NCBI RefSeq assembly: GCF_003664255.1
Contig: NZ_RCCV01000001.1
Location: forward strand, 558,001 to 622,000
DNA length: 64,000 nucleotides
From: Micromonospora sp. M71_S20
Lineage (GTDB): Bacteria; Actinomycetota; Actinomycetes; Mycobacteriales; Micromonosporaceae
Direction of reading: 5' to 3'
Below are positions 1-11,545 of this stretch, piece after piece. A program made the position numbers and the translations under genes. Every line of letters begins with the position of its first letter. The first letter of the stretch is position 1. The notes under the pieces were generated by a model. The model searched no databases and was not told the DNA's origin. It worked only from the letters and a program-made list of their open reading frames with translations.

Positions 1-82
1 GACCACACCCCGAAACCGGACACATGCCTCATTACACGCGCCCAAGGCGATCAACCAACCGACACCCCACCGAACAACCGGC

Positions 83-240
83 GCACCGGATCCGCCCGCA
101 CCTCCGGGATCTTGGTAGGTAAACGCCCCTCAGAGGGCCCTTACCTATCAAGAGCACCCGAGCACCGGATCCGCCCCCACGTCCGTGATCTTGGTAGCTA
201 ACGGCCCTTCAGAGGGCCCTTAGCTACCAAGATCTCCCGC
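83..240. repeat. two tandem 79-nt units, each with a hairpin
   Basis: Two units with a 79-nt period share the lead GCACCGGATCCGCCC, and each ends in a hairpin. Hairpin 1 has arms at 111-122 and 141-152 with one G-U pair. Hairpin 2 has perfect 15-bp arms at 187-201 and 220-234, plus an inner stem (203-208 with 213-218, loop TCAG). The pair G119-C144 in unit 1 is C198-G223 in unit 2, a compensatory change that argues for a selected structure. No gene is attached. It could be a dispersed palindromic repeat or a terminator for a gene left of the window. Confidence 0.75.
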
Positions 241-271
241 CTGCCGGAGCACCCGAGGCGGGGCGGGCGTC

Positions 272-340
272 GATCATGCAGTTGTGACGCCCCACATAAG
301 GCGCAATCCTGGGCACGACGCCCACCACAACTGCATGATC
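272..340. repeat. dispersed hairpin with GATCATGCAGTTGTG arms, copy 1
   Basis: Perfect 15-nt arms at 272-286 and 326-340 enclose a 39-nt loop. The same arms, extended to 20 bp, recur at 44921-44993 around an unrelated loop. Conserved arms with free loops suggest a mobile or binding-site-like intergenic repeat rather than a simple terminator. Function unknown. Confidence 0.7.
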
Positions 341-831
341 GGCACGGCGAAGGGCGGGCACGTCGAGCCACCCTCGCTCAGGCCGCGCCGCACCAGGGCC
401 CGCATCGGGCGGACGCGAGAGTGGGCACCGACGGGGTGTGGCCCGCCGTGCCCGGCGCAGGGATCAAGCCTGACCGCCCGGAGCCGGGCACGGCGGGCCA
501 CACCCCCACCCCGACGCGGCGCAACCACCCCACCCGGCGCAATCACCCCACGCGGCGCAACCACCCCACGCGGCGCAACCAACCACCACCACAAATCACC
601 CCACGCCCCGCAACCACCCCACGCCCCGCAACCACCCCACGCCCGGCAGCCACCCCCGAATCACGCAGCCATCCGACGACCCGACCCCCGACGCCACACC
701 CCGAGCACCGGCCGGACCTCCGCGGACACCCAGCCAGAGCCCACCGTCGCCCGCGATCCCGCCCCACCGTGGTACCGGCGGGACTAGCCTCGACAGGAGG
801 GCCGGGCGCGACGCCTGCGGAGGTGATTCGG
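341..831. other. gene-free stretch upstream of the first stress gene
   Basis: Several frames stay open here, but their translations are low-complexity Pro/Arg/Thr strings in both directions. I see no credible gene. The stretch holds the 18-nt repeats at 517-655 and, at its end, the ribosome-binding site GGAGG (819-823) of the universal stress gene. Confidence 0.6.
517..655. repeat. imperfect 18-nt tandem repeats
   Basis: Units of the form CGGCGCAACCACCCCACG run from 517. After an irregular CCACCACCAC interruption the array continues as CCCCGCAACCACCCCACG units to about 655. It is strongly strand-biased (C-rich on plus). It looks like slippage-prone intergenic sequence. Confidence 0.65.
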
Positions 832-1689
832 ATGGGCGCAGCCACCGACGCGGCGGTGCTGGTCGGGCTCGGCACGGAGCGCAACCTGCCGATGGTCAGG
901 CTTGCCGCGCAGGAGGCCGCCGCGCACGGCCGTCCGCTGTGCCTGTTGCACGCGTTCAACTGGGCGGCCGCGCTGGAGGCGCCGTCGATCGCGGGGCCGC
1001 GCGCGGACGCCGAGGAGCTGATCTCCCGGGCCACCGAGATCGCCCACGAGGTCGAGCCGGCGCTGCCGGTCGGCGGCGAGATCGTCGAGGGCGCCCTCGT
1101 CGCCACCCTCGTCCGCCGGTCGGAGCAGGCGTTCCTGCTCGCCGTCGGGGACGGCGGCATGGCGACCAGCGGCGAGTGCGTGTCGGTCGACGCGCCGGCG
1201 GTGCAGCTCGCCGCCCGCGCCAGCTGCCCGGTGCTGGTGGCCCGCCGGGAGCCGCCCCCGCAGGGGCCGGTGCTGGTCGGGGTGGACGGCTCCGACAGCT
1301 CACGGGACGCGCTGGAGTGGGCGTTCGAGTGCGCGGCCCGGCGGGAGGCGCGGCTGTTGGCGGTCCGCGTCGTCGAGTCGGAGGAGGGCGGGGAGGATCC
1401 CGAGTTGCTCGCCGGGTTGGTGGCACGGTCGGCGCGCCGGTTCCCGTCGGTGGCCACGGAGTGCCACACGATCCGGGGCGACCCCGGCACCGTCCTGGTG
1501 GAGCAGTCCCGCTCGGCGCAGGTGGCGCTGGTCGCCGCCCGGGGCGACGAGCCGTGGCGCGGCATGCTCGGCGCGGTGAGTCAGGCGCTGCTCTACCACT
1601 CCCCCGCACCGCTGATCGTCGTGCGCGGGCTGACGGGGATTCCGGGGGACGGGCGCAACGCCCAGCGTCCACAGGACCAACGGCCCTGA
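832..1689 (+). CDS. universal stress protein, two UspA domains
   Basis: A 285-residue protein made of two UspA folds, about residues 5-140 and 148-275. UspA proteins bind ATP or AMP and act in the cytoplasm in stress and dormancy. In this copy the nucleotide loop G-x2-G-x9-G(S/T) is degraded in both halves: the first has GDGGMATSGE, and the second has GMLGAVSQ without the usual GxxG lead. Nucleotide binding may therefore be weak or lost. I chose ATG 832 because GGAGG lies 8 nt upstream; an in-frame GTG at 823 overlaps that site. The gene opens a dormancy-type cluster with phosphoketolase, a second UspA, Acg proteins and DevS/DevR. Family assignment is secure; the role is inferred from neighbours. 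Confidence 0.9.
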   Translation: MGAATDAAVLVGLGTERNLPMVRLAAQEAAAHGRPLCLLHAFNWAAALEAPSIAGPRADAEELISRATEIAHEVEPALPVGGEIVEGALVATLVRRSEQAFLLAVGDGGMATSGECVSVDAPAVQLAARASCPVLVARREPPPQGPVLVGVDGSDSSRDALEWAFECAARREARLLAVRVVESEEGGEDPELLAGLVARSARRFPSVATECHTIRGDPGTVLVEQSRSAQVALVAARGDEPWRGMLGAVSQALLYHSPAPLIVVRGLTGIPGDGRNAQRPQDQRP

Positions 1690-1785
1690 TCCACACCGGC
1701 GCCGACCGGCGATGCTGGGGCCGGCCCGGACGAATCCGCGCGCTGAGGATGCAGGATTCCCCTACCCGCGAGAGGCTCATGCAGT

Positions 1786-4188
1786 ATGGACACCGCTCTC
1801 GACCTGCACAGCCCCCTGACCGAAGACGAGCTGCGCCGGCTGGACGCCTACTGGCGGGCGGCGAACTACCTGACCGTCGGGCAGATCTACCTGCTGGACA
1901 ATCCGCTGCTGCGCGAGCCGCTGGCCCCTGAGCACGTCAAGCCGCGCCTGCTCGGCCACTGGGGCACCAGCCCCGGCCTGAACCTGCTCTACGCCCACCT
2001 CAACCGGGTCATCGTCGCCCGTGACCTGTCGGCCCTGTTCGTCACCGGCCCCGGTCACGGCGGCCCGGCGATCGTCGCCAACACCTGGCTGGAGGGCACC
2101 TGGAGCGAGGTGTACCACCACATCGGCCGCGACGAGGCCGGCATGGCACGGCTGTTCCGCCAGTTCTCCTTCCCCGGCGGCATCCCCAGCCACGTGGCGG
2201 CGGAGGTGCCGGGTTCGATCCACGAGGGCGGCGAGCTGGGGTACGCACTCAGCCACGCCTACGGCGCGGCGTTCGACAACCCCGACCTGCTGGTGGCCTG
2301 CGTCATCGGCGACGGGGAGGCGGAGACCGGCCCGCTGGCCGGGAGCTGGCTGTCCAACGTCTTCCTGAACCCGGCCCGGGACGGGGCGGTGCTGCCGATC
2401 CTGCACCTCAACGGCTACAAGATCGCCAACCCGACGGTGCTGGACCGGATCAGCGAGGACGACCTCCTGGCCATGATGCGCGGCTTCGGCTACGAGCCGT
2501 ACGTGGTCGCCGGCGACGACCCGGCGACGGTGCACCAGGCCCTCGCCGGCACGCTGGACCGGGCGCTGGACGAGATCGCCGCCATCCAGCGGCGGGCCCG
2601 CTCGGGCGGCGCCGTCGAGCGCCCCCGCTGGCCGATGATCGTTCTGCGTACGCCGAAGGGCTGGACCGGGCCGCGCGACGTCGACGGCAAGCAGGTCGAG
2701 GGCACCTACCGCGCGCACCAGGTGCCGCTGTCCGAGGTACGCAAGAACCCGGAGCACCTGGCCGAGCTGGAGCGCTGGCTGCGCAGCTACCGGCCGGAGG
2801 AGCTCTTCGACGCCACCGGCGCACCGGTCGCCGAGCTGGCCGAGCTGCCGCCCCGCGGCGAGCGGCGGATGAGCGCCAACCCGGTCACCAACGGCGGGCT
2901 GGTGCTGCGTGACCTGGCGCTGCCGGACTTCCGCGAGTACGCCGTCGACGTGCAGCGGCCGGGCGAGACCGTGGCCGGGGCGACCGGTGCCCTCGGCCCG
3001 TGGGTACGCGACGTGATCACCGCCAACCCGCAGACGTTCCGCCTCTTCGGCCCGGACGAGGTCGCCTCGAACCGGCTCGGCGCGGCGTTCGAGGTCACCG
3101 GCCGGGCCTGGATGGCCGGCACCGTGCCCGGCGACGACCACCTCTCCCCCGACGGGCGGGTGATGGAGGTCCTCTCCGAGCACCTCTGCCAGGGCTGGCT
3201 GGAGGGCTACCTGCTGACCGGCCGGCACGGCATCTTCACCAGCTACGAGGCGTTCATCCACATCGTCGACTCCATGCTCAACCAGCACGCCAAGTGGCTG
3301 AAGGTTACCCGGGGCATCCCGTGGCGCAAGCCGGTCGCCTCGCTGAACTACCTGCTCTCCAGCCACGTCTGGCGGCAGGACCACAACGGCTTCTCCCACC
3401 AGGACCCGGGCTTCATCGACCACGTGATGAACAAGAAGGCCGAGGTGGTGCGCGTCTACCTGCCACCGGACGCCAACACCCTGCTCTCCACCATGGACCA
3501 CTGCCTGCGCAGCCGGCACTACATCAACGTGGTGGTGGCCGGCAAGCAGCCCGCCCCGAACTGGCTGTCGATGGACGAGGCCGTCCAGCACTGCCGGCGC
3601 GGCATCGGGATCTGGGACTGGGCCAGCACGGACGCCGGCAGCGAGCCGGACGTGGTGCTGGCCTGTGCCGGGGACGTGCCGACCCTGGAGACGCTGGCCG
3701 CCGCGGACCTGCTGCACCGGCACCTGCCGGAGCTGAAGGTGCGGGTCGTCAACGTGGTCGACCTGATGCGGCTCCAGCCGCCGACCGAGCACCCGCACGG
3801 GCTGTCGGACAAGGAGTTCGACACCATCTTCACGCGGGACAGGCAGGTCATCTTCGCGTACCACGGCTATCCGTGGCTGATCCACCGGCTCACCTACCGC
3901 CGCACCAACCACGCCAACCTGCACGTGCGCGGCTACAAGGAGGAGGGCACCACCACCACGCCGTTCGACATGGTGATGCTCAACGACCTGGACCGTTTCC
4001 ACCTGGTCATCGACGTGATCGACCGGGTGCCGGGGCTGGCCGACCGGGCCGCCCACCTGCGGCAGGAGATGGTCGACGCGCGCCAGTCCTGCCGTGACTA
4101 CACCCGCGAACACGGCGAGGACGACCCGCGGGTCGCGGAGTGGCGCTGGGTCCGCGAGACGGACCCGGGACTGCGGGGGGACCAGTGA
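1786..4188 (+). CDS. xfp: xylulose-5-phosphate/fructose-6-phosphate phosphoketolase
   Basis: An 800-residue thiamine-diphosphate enzyme, the usual family length. It splits xylulose-5-P (and often fructose-6-P) with phosphate into acetyl-P and an aldose phosphate, an ATP-yielding bypass of glycolysis in the cytoplasm. Recognisable stretches include the N-terminal [17 protein letters not shown] and the TPP-binding region [12 protein letters not shown] near residue 170, followed by the conserved [12 protein letters not shown]. Start ATG 1786 has AGAGG 10 nt upstream. The stop codon lies inside the first unit of a tandem repeat. Its place between two UspA genes in a DevR-type island suggests acetyl-P production under low oxygen. 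That role is inference; the enzyme identity is firm. Confidence 0.95.
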   Translation: MDTALDLHSPLTEDELRRLDAYWRAANYLTVGQIYLLDNPLLREPLAPEHVKPRLLGHWGTSPGLNLLYAHLNRVIVARDLSALFVTGPGHGGPAIVANTWLEGTWSEVYHHIGRDEAGMARLFRQFSFPGGIPSHVAAEVPGSIHEGGELGYALSHAYGAAFDNPDLLVACVIGDGEAETGPLAGSWLSNVFLNPARDGAVLPILHLNGYKIANPTVLDRISEDDLLAMMRGFGYEPYVVAGDDPATVHQALAGTLDRALDEIAAIQRRARSGGAVERPRWPMIVLRTPKGWTGPRDVDGKQVEGTYRAHQVPLSEVRKNPEHLAELERWLRSYRPEELFDATGAPVAELAELPPRGERRMSANPVTNGGLVLRDLALPDFREYAVDVQRPGETVAGATGALGPWVRDVITANPQTFRLFGPDEVASNRLGAAFEVTGRAWMAGTVPGDDHLSPDGRVMEVLSEHLCQGWLEGYLLTGRHGIFTSYEAFIHIVDSMLNQHAKWLKVTRGIPWRKPVASLNYLLSSHVWRQDHNGFSHQDPGFIDHVMNKKAEVVRVYLPPDANTLLSTMDHCLRSRHYINVVVAGKQPAPNWLSMDEAVQHCRRGIGIWDWASTDAGSEPDVVLACAGDVPTLETLAAADLLHRHLPELKVRVVNVVDLMRLQPPTEHPHGLSDKEFDTIFTRDRQVIFAYHGYPWLIHRLTYRRTNHANLHVRGYKEEGTTTTPFDMVMLNDLDRFHLVIDVIDRVPGLADRAAHLRQEMVDARQSCRDYTREHGEDDPRVAEWRWVRETDPGLRGDQ

Positions 4189-4397
4189 GCGCGAGGAGTG
4201 AGCTTGCGAGCCCCGCAGTCGCGAACGAAAGGCCAGCCCAGTGAGCGCGAGGAGTGAGCTTGCGAGCCCCGCAGTCGCGAACGAAAGGCCAGCCCAGTGA
4301 GCGCGAAGAGTGAGCTTGCGAGCCCCGCAGTCGCGAACGAAAGGCCAGCAAGCGCGAGGAGTGAGTTCGGTTGTCCGGCGGTCGTGAACGAGAGGTG
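4186..4397 (+). repeat. tandem 56-nt repeats carrying stop, SD and GTG signals
   Basis: Units at 4186-4241, 4242-4297 and 4298-4351, then a diverged partial unit to about 4397. Each unit begins TGAGCGCGAGGAGTGAGC. The first TGA is the stop codon of the phosphoketolase gene. GCGAGGAG is a good ribosome-binding site, but the GTG overlapping its end is too close for normal spacing. The core GCGAGCCCCGCAGTCGCGAAC recurs at 30200-30319 on the minus strand, again starting at a stop codon. There are no unique spacers, so this is not CRISPR. Confidence 0.85.
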
Positions 4398-4403
4398 GAC
4401 CCG

Positions 4404-5276
4404 ATGAGCGGCAACGAGATCCTGGTCGGCTACGACGGCTCCGCCGACGCCTCCGCCGCGCTGGAGTGGGCGCTGGAGGAGGCCGGCCGCAGAGGGCGGC
4501 CGGTGCGGTTGGCGTACGTCTTCGAGTGGCTCACCGTGACCGGCTGGATCGGCCCCGGCGTCGCTCCCGGCATCTGGCCGGACGACACGGCCCGCCGGCA
4601 GGTCGAGGAGCTGGTCCGCAAGGCGGCGGCGGACGCGTCCGCCGCGCATCCGGAGCTGACCGTCACGGGCGAGGTGTTCGACGGGCCGTCCGCGCTGATG
4701 CTCCAGGAGCGCTCGGCGCAGGCGGACCTGCTGGTGCTGGGCACCCGGGGGCACGGCGGGTTCGGCGGGTTGCTCGTCGGTTCGACCGCGGTCGCGGTCA
4801 CCGCCCACGCGCACTGCCCGGTCGTGGTCGTCCGCGGCGAGGCCGCCGCCGGTGGGCGCACCGGGCACGTGGCGGTCGGCGTGGACGGGTCCGAGTGTTC
4901 GCTGCTGGCGCTGGGCTTCGCGTTCGAGCAGGCCGCCGCCCGACGGGTACCCCTGCACGTGGTGCGGGCCTGGCACCCGCCGACCGGCCAGCGCCCGCCG
5001 GCGGGTCCTGACGCGCGGGAGGCCATGGCGGCCGACCGGGCCGAGCTGGACGAGCCGCTGGCCCGGTGGGGCGCCACGTTCCCCGACGTGCCGGTCACCG
5101 TGGAGGTGGCGGAGGGCCGCCCGGCGTCCCTGCTGGTCGACGCCAGCCGCGACGCGTGCCTGGTGGTGGTCGGCACCCGGGGCCGGGGCGGCCTGACGGG
5201 GATGCTGCTCGGTTCGGTCAGCCAACAGCTCATCCAGCACGCGCAGTGCCCGGTGGCGGTGGTCCGGGAACGGTGA
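4404..5276 (+). CDS. universal stress protein, two canonical UspA domains
   Basis: A 290-residue tandem UspA protein. Both halves keep the ATP-binding signature: GTRGHGGFGGLLVGS near residue 113 and GTRGRGGLTGMLLGS near 257, each followed by the typical HCPVVVV-type strand. This contrasts with the degenerate copy at 832. Tandem UspA proteins of this kind (for example Rv2623 of Mycobacterium tuberculosis) are DosR-regulated and bind ATP. Start ATG 4404 follows AGAGGTGG by about 6 nt, just after the tandem repeat. Regulation by the nearby DevS/DevR pair is likely from context, but I found no convincing DevR box in front of this gene. Confidence 0.93.
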   Translation: MSGNEILVGYDGSADASAALEWALEEAGRRGRPVRLAYVFEWLTVTGWIGPGVAPGIWPDDTARRQVEELVRKAAADASAAHPELTVTGEVFDGPSALMLQERSAQADLLVLGTRGHGGFGGLLVGSTAVAVTAHAHCPVVVVRGEAAAGGRTGHVAVGVDGSECSLLALGFAFEQAAARRVPLHVVRAWHPPTGQRPPAGPDAREAMAADRAELDEPLARWGATFPDVPVTVEVAEGRPASLLVDASRDACLVVVGTRGRGGLTGMLLGSVSQQLIQHAQCPVAVVRER

Positions 5277-5445
5277 GCCGAAGGGCCGGCGTTCCGGGCG
5301 GACCGGCGAGGGGCGAAGCGCCCGGCCGCGCCGGGGCCTGCGTACCGTGCGTCGGCACGGGGCATGGCGCAGGATGGAGCGGCAACCCCGCCCGGGGGCA
5401 CCGCCGGGCTGGGGCACGATGGGGAGAAACGGAAAGGTCGTAACG

Positions 5446-8230
<2,785 letters not shown>

Positions 8231-8241
8231 GCCCGCAGGCG

Positions 8242-8880
8242 TCAGTGGGACTTGCCGAGGAGTCGGGTGGCGAGGACGGCCGCCTGGGTGCGCCGCTCCA
8301 GGCCCAGCTTGGCCAGCACGCTGGAGACGTAGTTCTTCACCGTCTTCTCGGCCAGGAACATCTTCCCGGCGATCTCTCGGTTGGTCAGGCCCTCGGCCAC
8401 GTACTCCAGGATCCGCCGCTCCTGCTCGGTCAGTGACTTCAGCTCGCGCGGCTGCTCGACGCCGCTGCGGATGCGCTCCAGCACCCGGGTGGTGATCGCC
8501 GGGTCGAGCAGCGACTGCCCGGCCGCCACCCGCCGCACCGCGTCGACGAGGTCGGTGCCGCGGATCTGCTTCAGCACGTAACCGGACGCGCCGGCCATGA
8601 TCGCCGCGAAGAGCGCCTCGTCGTCCTCGTACGAGGTCAGGATCAGACCCCTGATCGAGGAGTCCACGGCCCGCACGTCGCGGCACACGTCGATGCCGTT
8701 GCCGTCGGGCAGCCGCGCGTCGAGGATCGCCACGTCCGGCCGCAGGGCCGGGATACGCCGGGCCGCCTCCTGGGCGAGACCGGACTCGCCGACCACCTCG
8801 ATGTCCCCGCTGCTTTCCAGCAGGTCGGCCAGGCCACGGCGGACGACCTCGTGGTCGTCGAGCAGGAACACGCGGATCAT
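8242..8880 (-). CDS. devR: DevR/DosR-like NarL-family response regulator
   Basis: A 212-residue regulator: receiver domain about 1-120 with phospho-acceptor Asp54 in AILDARLPDG, and a LuxR-type helix-turn-helix about 145-205 (LTEQERRILEYVAEGLTNRE, then KTVKNYVSSVLAKL). Asp54 is the same position as in mycobacterial DevR, and the KTVKNYV recognition helix is DevR-like. The gene is convergent with the kinase gene. A DevR-like palindrome at 8915-8933, about 35 nt upstream of the ATG, suggests autoregulation. The kinase-regulator pairing rests on adjacency and matching subfamily. Confidence 0.92.
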   Translation of the reverse strand: MIRVFLLDDHEVVRRGLADLLESSGDIEVVGESGLAQEAARRIPALRPDVAILDARLPDGNGIDVCRDVRAVDSSIRGLILTSYEDDEALFAAIMAGASGYVLKQIRGTDLVDAVRRVAAGQSLLDPAITTRVLERIRSGVEQPRELKSLTEQERRILEYVAEGLTNREIAGKMFLAEKTVKNYVSSVLAKLGLERRTQAAVLATRLLGKSH

Positions 8881-8914
8881 CCCTCGTTTCTACCCGCTGC
8901 CGACCCCTCCCCGC

Positions 8915-8933
8915 ACGGGTCGAAGGTCCCGAA
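8915..8933 (-). promoter_or_regulatory. candidate DevR box between devR and the second acg gene
   Basis: Read on the minus strand this is TTCGGGACCTTCGACCCGT. It closely follows the mycobacterial DosR palindrome TTSGGGACTWWAGTCCCSAA, with a few mismatches in the centre and at the end. It lies in the divergent region between devR and acg, where either gene could be controlled. Confidence 0.55.
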
Positions 8934-9011
8934 CCGGCATCACCTGCCAACCCTTACGCCCACCACGCAGACGTCCCCGGCCGGCGGCGGGTAGGTCGGG
9001 CCCGGCGGGAC

Positions 9012-9025
9012 GGGACGTCCGGCCC
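9012..9025 (+). promoter_or_regulatory. second candidate DevR box upstream of acg
   Basis: GGGACGTCCGGCCC matches both conserved ends of the DosR consensus GGGACTTTNGGCCC. It lies 80 nt before the acg start at 9105. Two boxes in front of one gene is common in the DosR regulon. Confidence 0.5.
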
Positions 9026-9104
9026 TGCCCGGGCCACGGTCCGGTGACGCACCGTGGACACGTACCACTCGCCGGCGCACGACCGCTGCGGAAGGAGCAC
9101 GACC

Positions 9105-10079
9105 ATGGAGACCGGCTTCACCGTCGAGCAGCTACGGGCCGCCGTCGCCGACGCCGTACGCGCGCCGTCGCTGCACAACACCCAGCCGTGGCGGTTCCGA
9201 CTCCGCGACGGCGGCATCGAGGTGCTGGTCGACCCGGACCGGCGGCTGCCGGCCACCGACCCCACCGGCTGGGGCGTGCGGATCGCCTGCGGGGCGGCGC
9301 TGTTCAACCTGCGGCTCGCCCTGGCCGTGGCCGGCACCCCGGCGACGGTGCGGCTGCGCCCCCACCCGGCCGAGCCGGACGTGGTGGCCCGGCTGGTGCC
9401 GGACGTGCCGCGCCGCCCCACCCCCGCCGAGCAGGCCCTGCACGCGGCCATCCCCCGCCGGTTCAGCAACCGCGCGCCGTTCTGGCCCGACCCGGTGCCC
9501 GCCGACGCCCGCTGGCGCCTCACCGAGGCCGCCCGTGCCGAGCAGTGCTGGCTGGAACTGGTGGTCGGGGTCAGCGCGGTGAACGCGTTCGGCGAGATCG
9601 CCCGCAGCGCCCACCGGGTGCTGGAGCGCAGCCCGGAGTACCGGGCCGAGCGCCAGGAGTGGGTACGCACCACGCCCGCCCCGGACGGGATTCCGGCCGC
9701 GTCCGGCGGCCCGCAGGGCGAGCCGCAGGACCTGCTGCCCTCCCGGGGCTTCGGCGGCCTGGACCGGGCCCCGGGGCGGGACTTCGAACCGGAGCCGCTC
9801 GTGGCGGTGCTCGGCTCGCCCGGCAACACGGCCGTCGACCAGGTCGTCGCCGGGCAGGCGTTGCAGCGGGTGCTGCTGACCACGACGGACTCGGGGCTGG
9901 CGGCGTCGATGCTGTCCCAGCCGATCGAGGTGCCGTCGGCGCGCGATCAGCTGCGGCTGTCGCTGGGGCGGTTCGGCACGCCACAGATGGTGCTGCGCGT
10001 CGGCTACGGCCAACCGGGCTGGCCGACCCCCCGCCGCGACGTGGACGAGGTGCTCGACCTGCCGGTCGTCCGGTCCTGA
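9105..10079 (+). CDS. Acg-type nitroreductase-family protein
   Basis: A 324-residue paralogue of the protein at 5446. It has the same hallmark APSLHNTQPWRFRL at residue 17, the RRFSNRAPF block near 120 and a C-terminal LRLSLGRFGTPQMVLRVGYG. ATG 9105 follows AAGGAG by 8 nt. It is divergent from devR, with two DevR-like boxes between them, so it is the best candidate target of this two-component system. Catalytic nitroreductase activity is not assured for this subfamily. Confidence 0.88.
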   Translation: METGFTVEQLRAAVADAVRAPSLHNTQPWRFRLRDGGIEVLVDPDRRLPATDPTGWGVRIACGAALFNLRLALAVAGTPATVRLRPHPAEPDVVARLVPDVPRRPTPAEQALHAAIPRRFSNRAPFWPDPVPADARWRLTEAARAEQCWLELVVGVSAVNAFGEIARSAHRVLERSPEYRAERQEWVRTTPAPDGIPAASGGPQGEPQDLLPSRGFGGLDRAPGRDFEPEPLVAVLGSPGNTAVDQVVAGQALQRVLLTTTDSGLAASMLSQPIEVPSARDQLRLSLGRFGTPQMVLRVGYGQPGWPTPRRDVDEVLDLPVVRS

Positions 10080-10116
10080 CCAGCAGCGGGCCGGCGGCGC
10101 CGCATCGCCCACCCGC

Positions 10117-11127
10117 TCAGGTGCGCTTCGCGCCCGTCGGCGACAGCAGCGCCGCCTCCCGGTCGGGGTCCAGCCCGACGGGGGCGCGCTGCGGTCGGCC
10201 TGCCCGGGGCGGGACGGTGCCGACCTGTCGCAGCCAAGCCCAGGTGTCGGCGACCGTCTCGGTCACCGGGCGGCAGGTCAGCCCGGCCGCGTACGCGCGC
10301 TCGACGCCGCGCTCCTGCAACCAGCGGTACTCGTGCCCGGCCGGGATCCAGATCGGCAGGTCGTTCCACGGCTCCACGCCGGCGGCCAGGATCGGCTCCG
10401 GGTCGGTCCAGCGCAGCCGGGCGTCGGCGCCGGTGGCCGCGACACAGGCGTCGAGCAGCTCCCCCATCGTCGCGTGCCCGGGGCGGCCCACCAGGTTGAA
10501 CGTCCCGCCCGACCGCGCCGCGCCCCGGTCCAGCATCCAGCCCGCCAGGTCGCGCACGTCGACGTACTGCACCGGCAGGTCGACCGGACCCGGCGCCAGC
10601 ACGTCCCCGCCCTGCGCGATGCGCGTCAGCCACCAGGGCAGCCGACCGATGTCCTCCCCCGGCCCGAGGATCAGCCCGGCCCGCGCGATCAACGCGCGCC
10701 CGCCGAACGCCTCCCGCACGGCCCGCTCGGCGCCGGCCTTGTTGGCCGCGTAGTCGCCGTCGTCGGCGTCCGGCTCCGCGTCCACCACCGGAGCGTCCTC
10801 GCCCACGCCTGCGGCGACGGGCGGCGCGTAGACCGAGCCGCTGGAGACGTAGACGTACCGGTCGACCCGGTCGACCAGCGCGCGGGCGGCGTCCCGCGCC
10901 GCGCGAGGCGCGCCGTCCCAGGTGTCGACCACCAGGTCCCACTCGCCGTCCGCGAGCGCCGCGAGGCCGTCGGGCGCGGTCCGGTCACCCCGCAGCCGGC
11001 GTACGCCCTCCGGCGTCGCGCCGTGCAGCCCCCGGTTGAACACGGTCACCGTCCAGCCCCGCCGCACGCCCTCCGCGACCGTCGCGCCGCCCACGAAACC
11101 CGTCCCGCCCAGCACCAGTAGCCTCAT
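10117..11127 (-). CDS. NAD-dependent epimerase/dehydratase-family protein
   Basis: A 336-residue extended short-chain dehydrogenase/reductase. The N-terminus MRLLVLGGTGFVGGATV holds the Rossmann GxxGxxG loop, VDTWDG follows near residue 65, and the catalytic pair is in YAANKAGAE near 130. The substrate is unknown; related actinobacterial proteins are annotated as NAD-dependent epimerases or reductases. The start is the ATG at 11127, where MRLLVLGG begins at the usual point; the reading frame extends further upstream without similarity. CACAGT lies 7 nt before it, a possible -10 for a leaderless transcript. It converges on the acg gene, with 37 bp between stops. Confidence 0.85.
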   Translation of the reverse strand: MRLLVLGGTGFVGGATVAEGVRRGWTVTVFNRGLHGATPEGVRRLRGDRTAPDGLAALADGEWDLVVDTWDGAPRAARDAARALVDRVDRYVYVSSGSVYAPPVAAGVGEDAPVVDAEPDADDGDYAANKAGAERAVREAFGGRALIARAGLILGPGEDIGRLPWWLTRIAQGGDVLAPGPVDLPVQYVDVRDLAGWMLDRGAARSGGTFNLVGRPGHATMGELLDACVAATGADARLRWTDPEPILAAGVEPWNDLPIWIPAGHEYRWLQERGVERAYAAGLTCRPVTETVADTWAWLRQVGTVPPRAGRPQRAPVGLDPDREAALLSPTGAKRT

Positions 11128-11545
11128 GCGCTCCACTGTGCCCGTTGCGGGCGGCGACGTGATCCCGTGTTCACGGTCAGCGGATCTGCCCACGGCAGAA
11201 CCGCCGACGGACGGATCTTCCGCGTGTTCATGGTCGGGTCGCCGGGTTTCTGGGATACCGGTGCCGTTCGCCCGCCGGGTCAGCCTGCTCCCGGGATGTC
11301 CCGCGCGTCGAGAGGCGGGTCGGGTCCGAAGACGTGGTGGACCTCGCCAGGTGCTTCTCGAACCCCGCAAGCCGTTTCGTTCGCTGATTCGGCGTGTTCT
11401 CAAGGGATCGAGGCACCCGGCGTCGCGTCCGTCGCGCCAACCTATCGAGGATGTGCGGGACCGGGTGGCGAACAATTTGTTGCGCGGCGAGAAGGCTCCC
11501 CACGACGCGCGGCCCGCGAGCTTGGCGCGAAGGGACCGCTCCGAG
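11128..11545. other. gene-free stretch of lower GC
   Basis: Open frames on both strands encode nothing recognisable. The sequence is visibly less GC-rich than its neighbours and leads into the reductase and recombinase remnant described next, so it may be the edge of an acquired segment. Confidence 0.45.

Noticed and set aside
274..594. A minus-strand frame with repeated APRGV-type residues
   Set aside because: It is the translation of the 18-nt tandem repeats; there is no ribosome-binding site or plausible domain.
1777..4113. A 778-codon open frame on the minus strand opposite the phosphoketolase gene
   Set aside because: It mirrors the plus-strand gene codon by codon, as expected at very high GC, and its His/Val/Arg/Gly-rich translation matches no family. 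The same applies to the long frames opposite bioBF, cebEFG, the cellulase, HerA and SbcC.
4186..4397. Tandem repeats that might be a CRISPR array
   Set aside because: The units are directly adjacent, with no unique spacers between repeats and no cas genes nearby.
11228..11503. A 91-codon minus-strand frame in the gene-free stretch
   Set aside because: Arg/Thr/Pro-rich with no motif, no ribosome-binding site and no supporting context.
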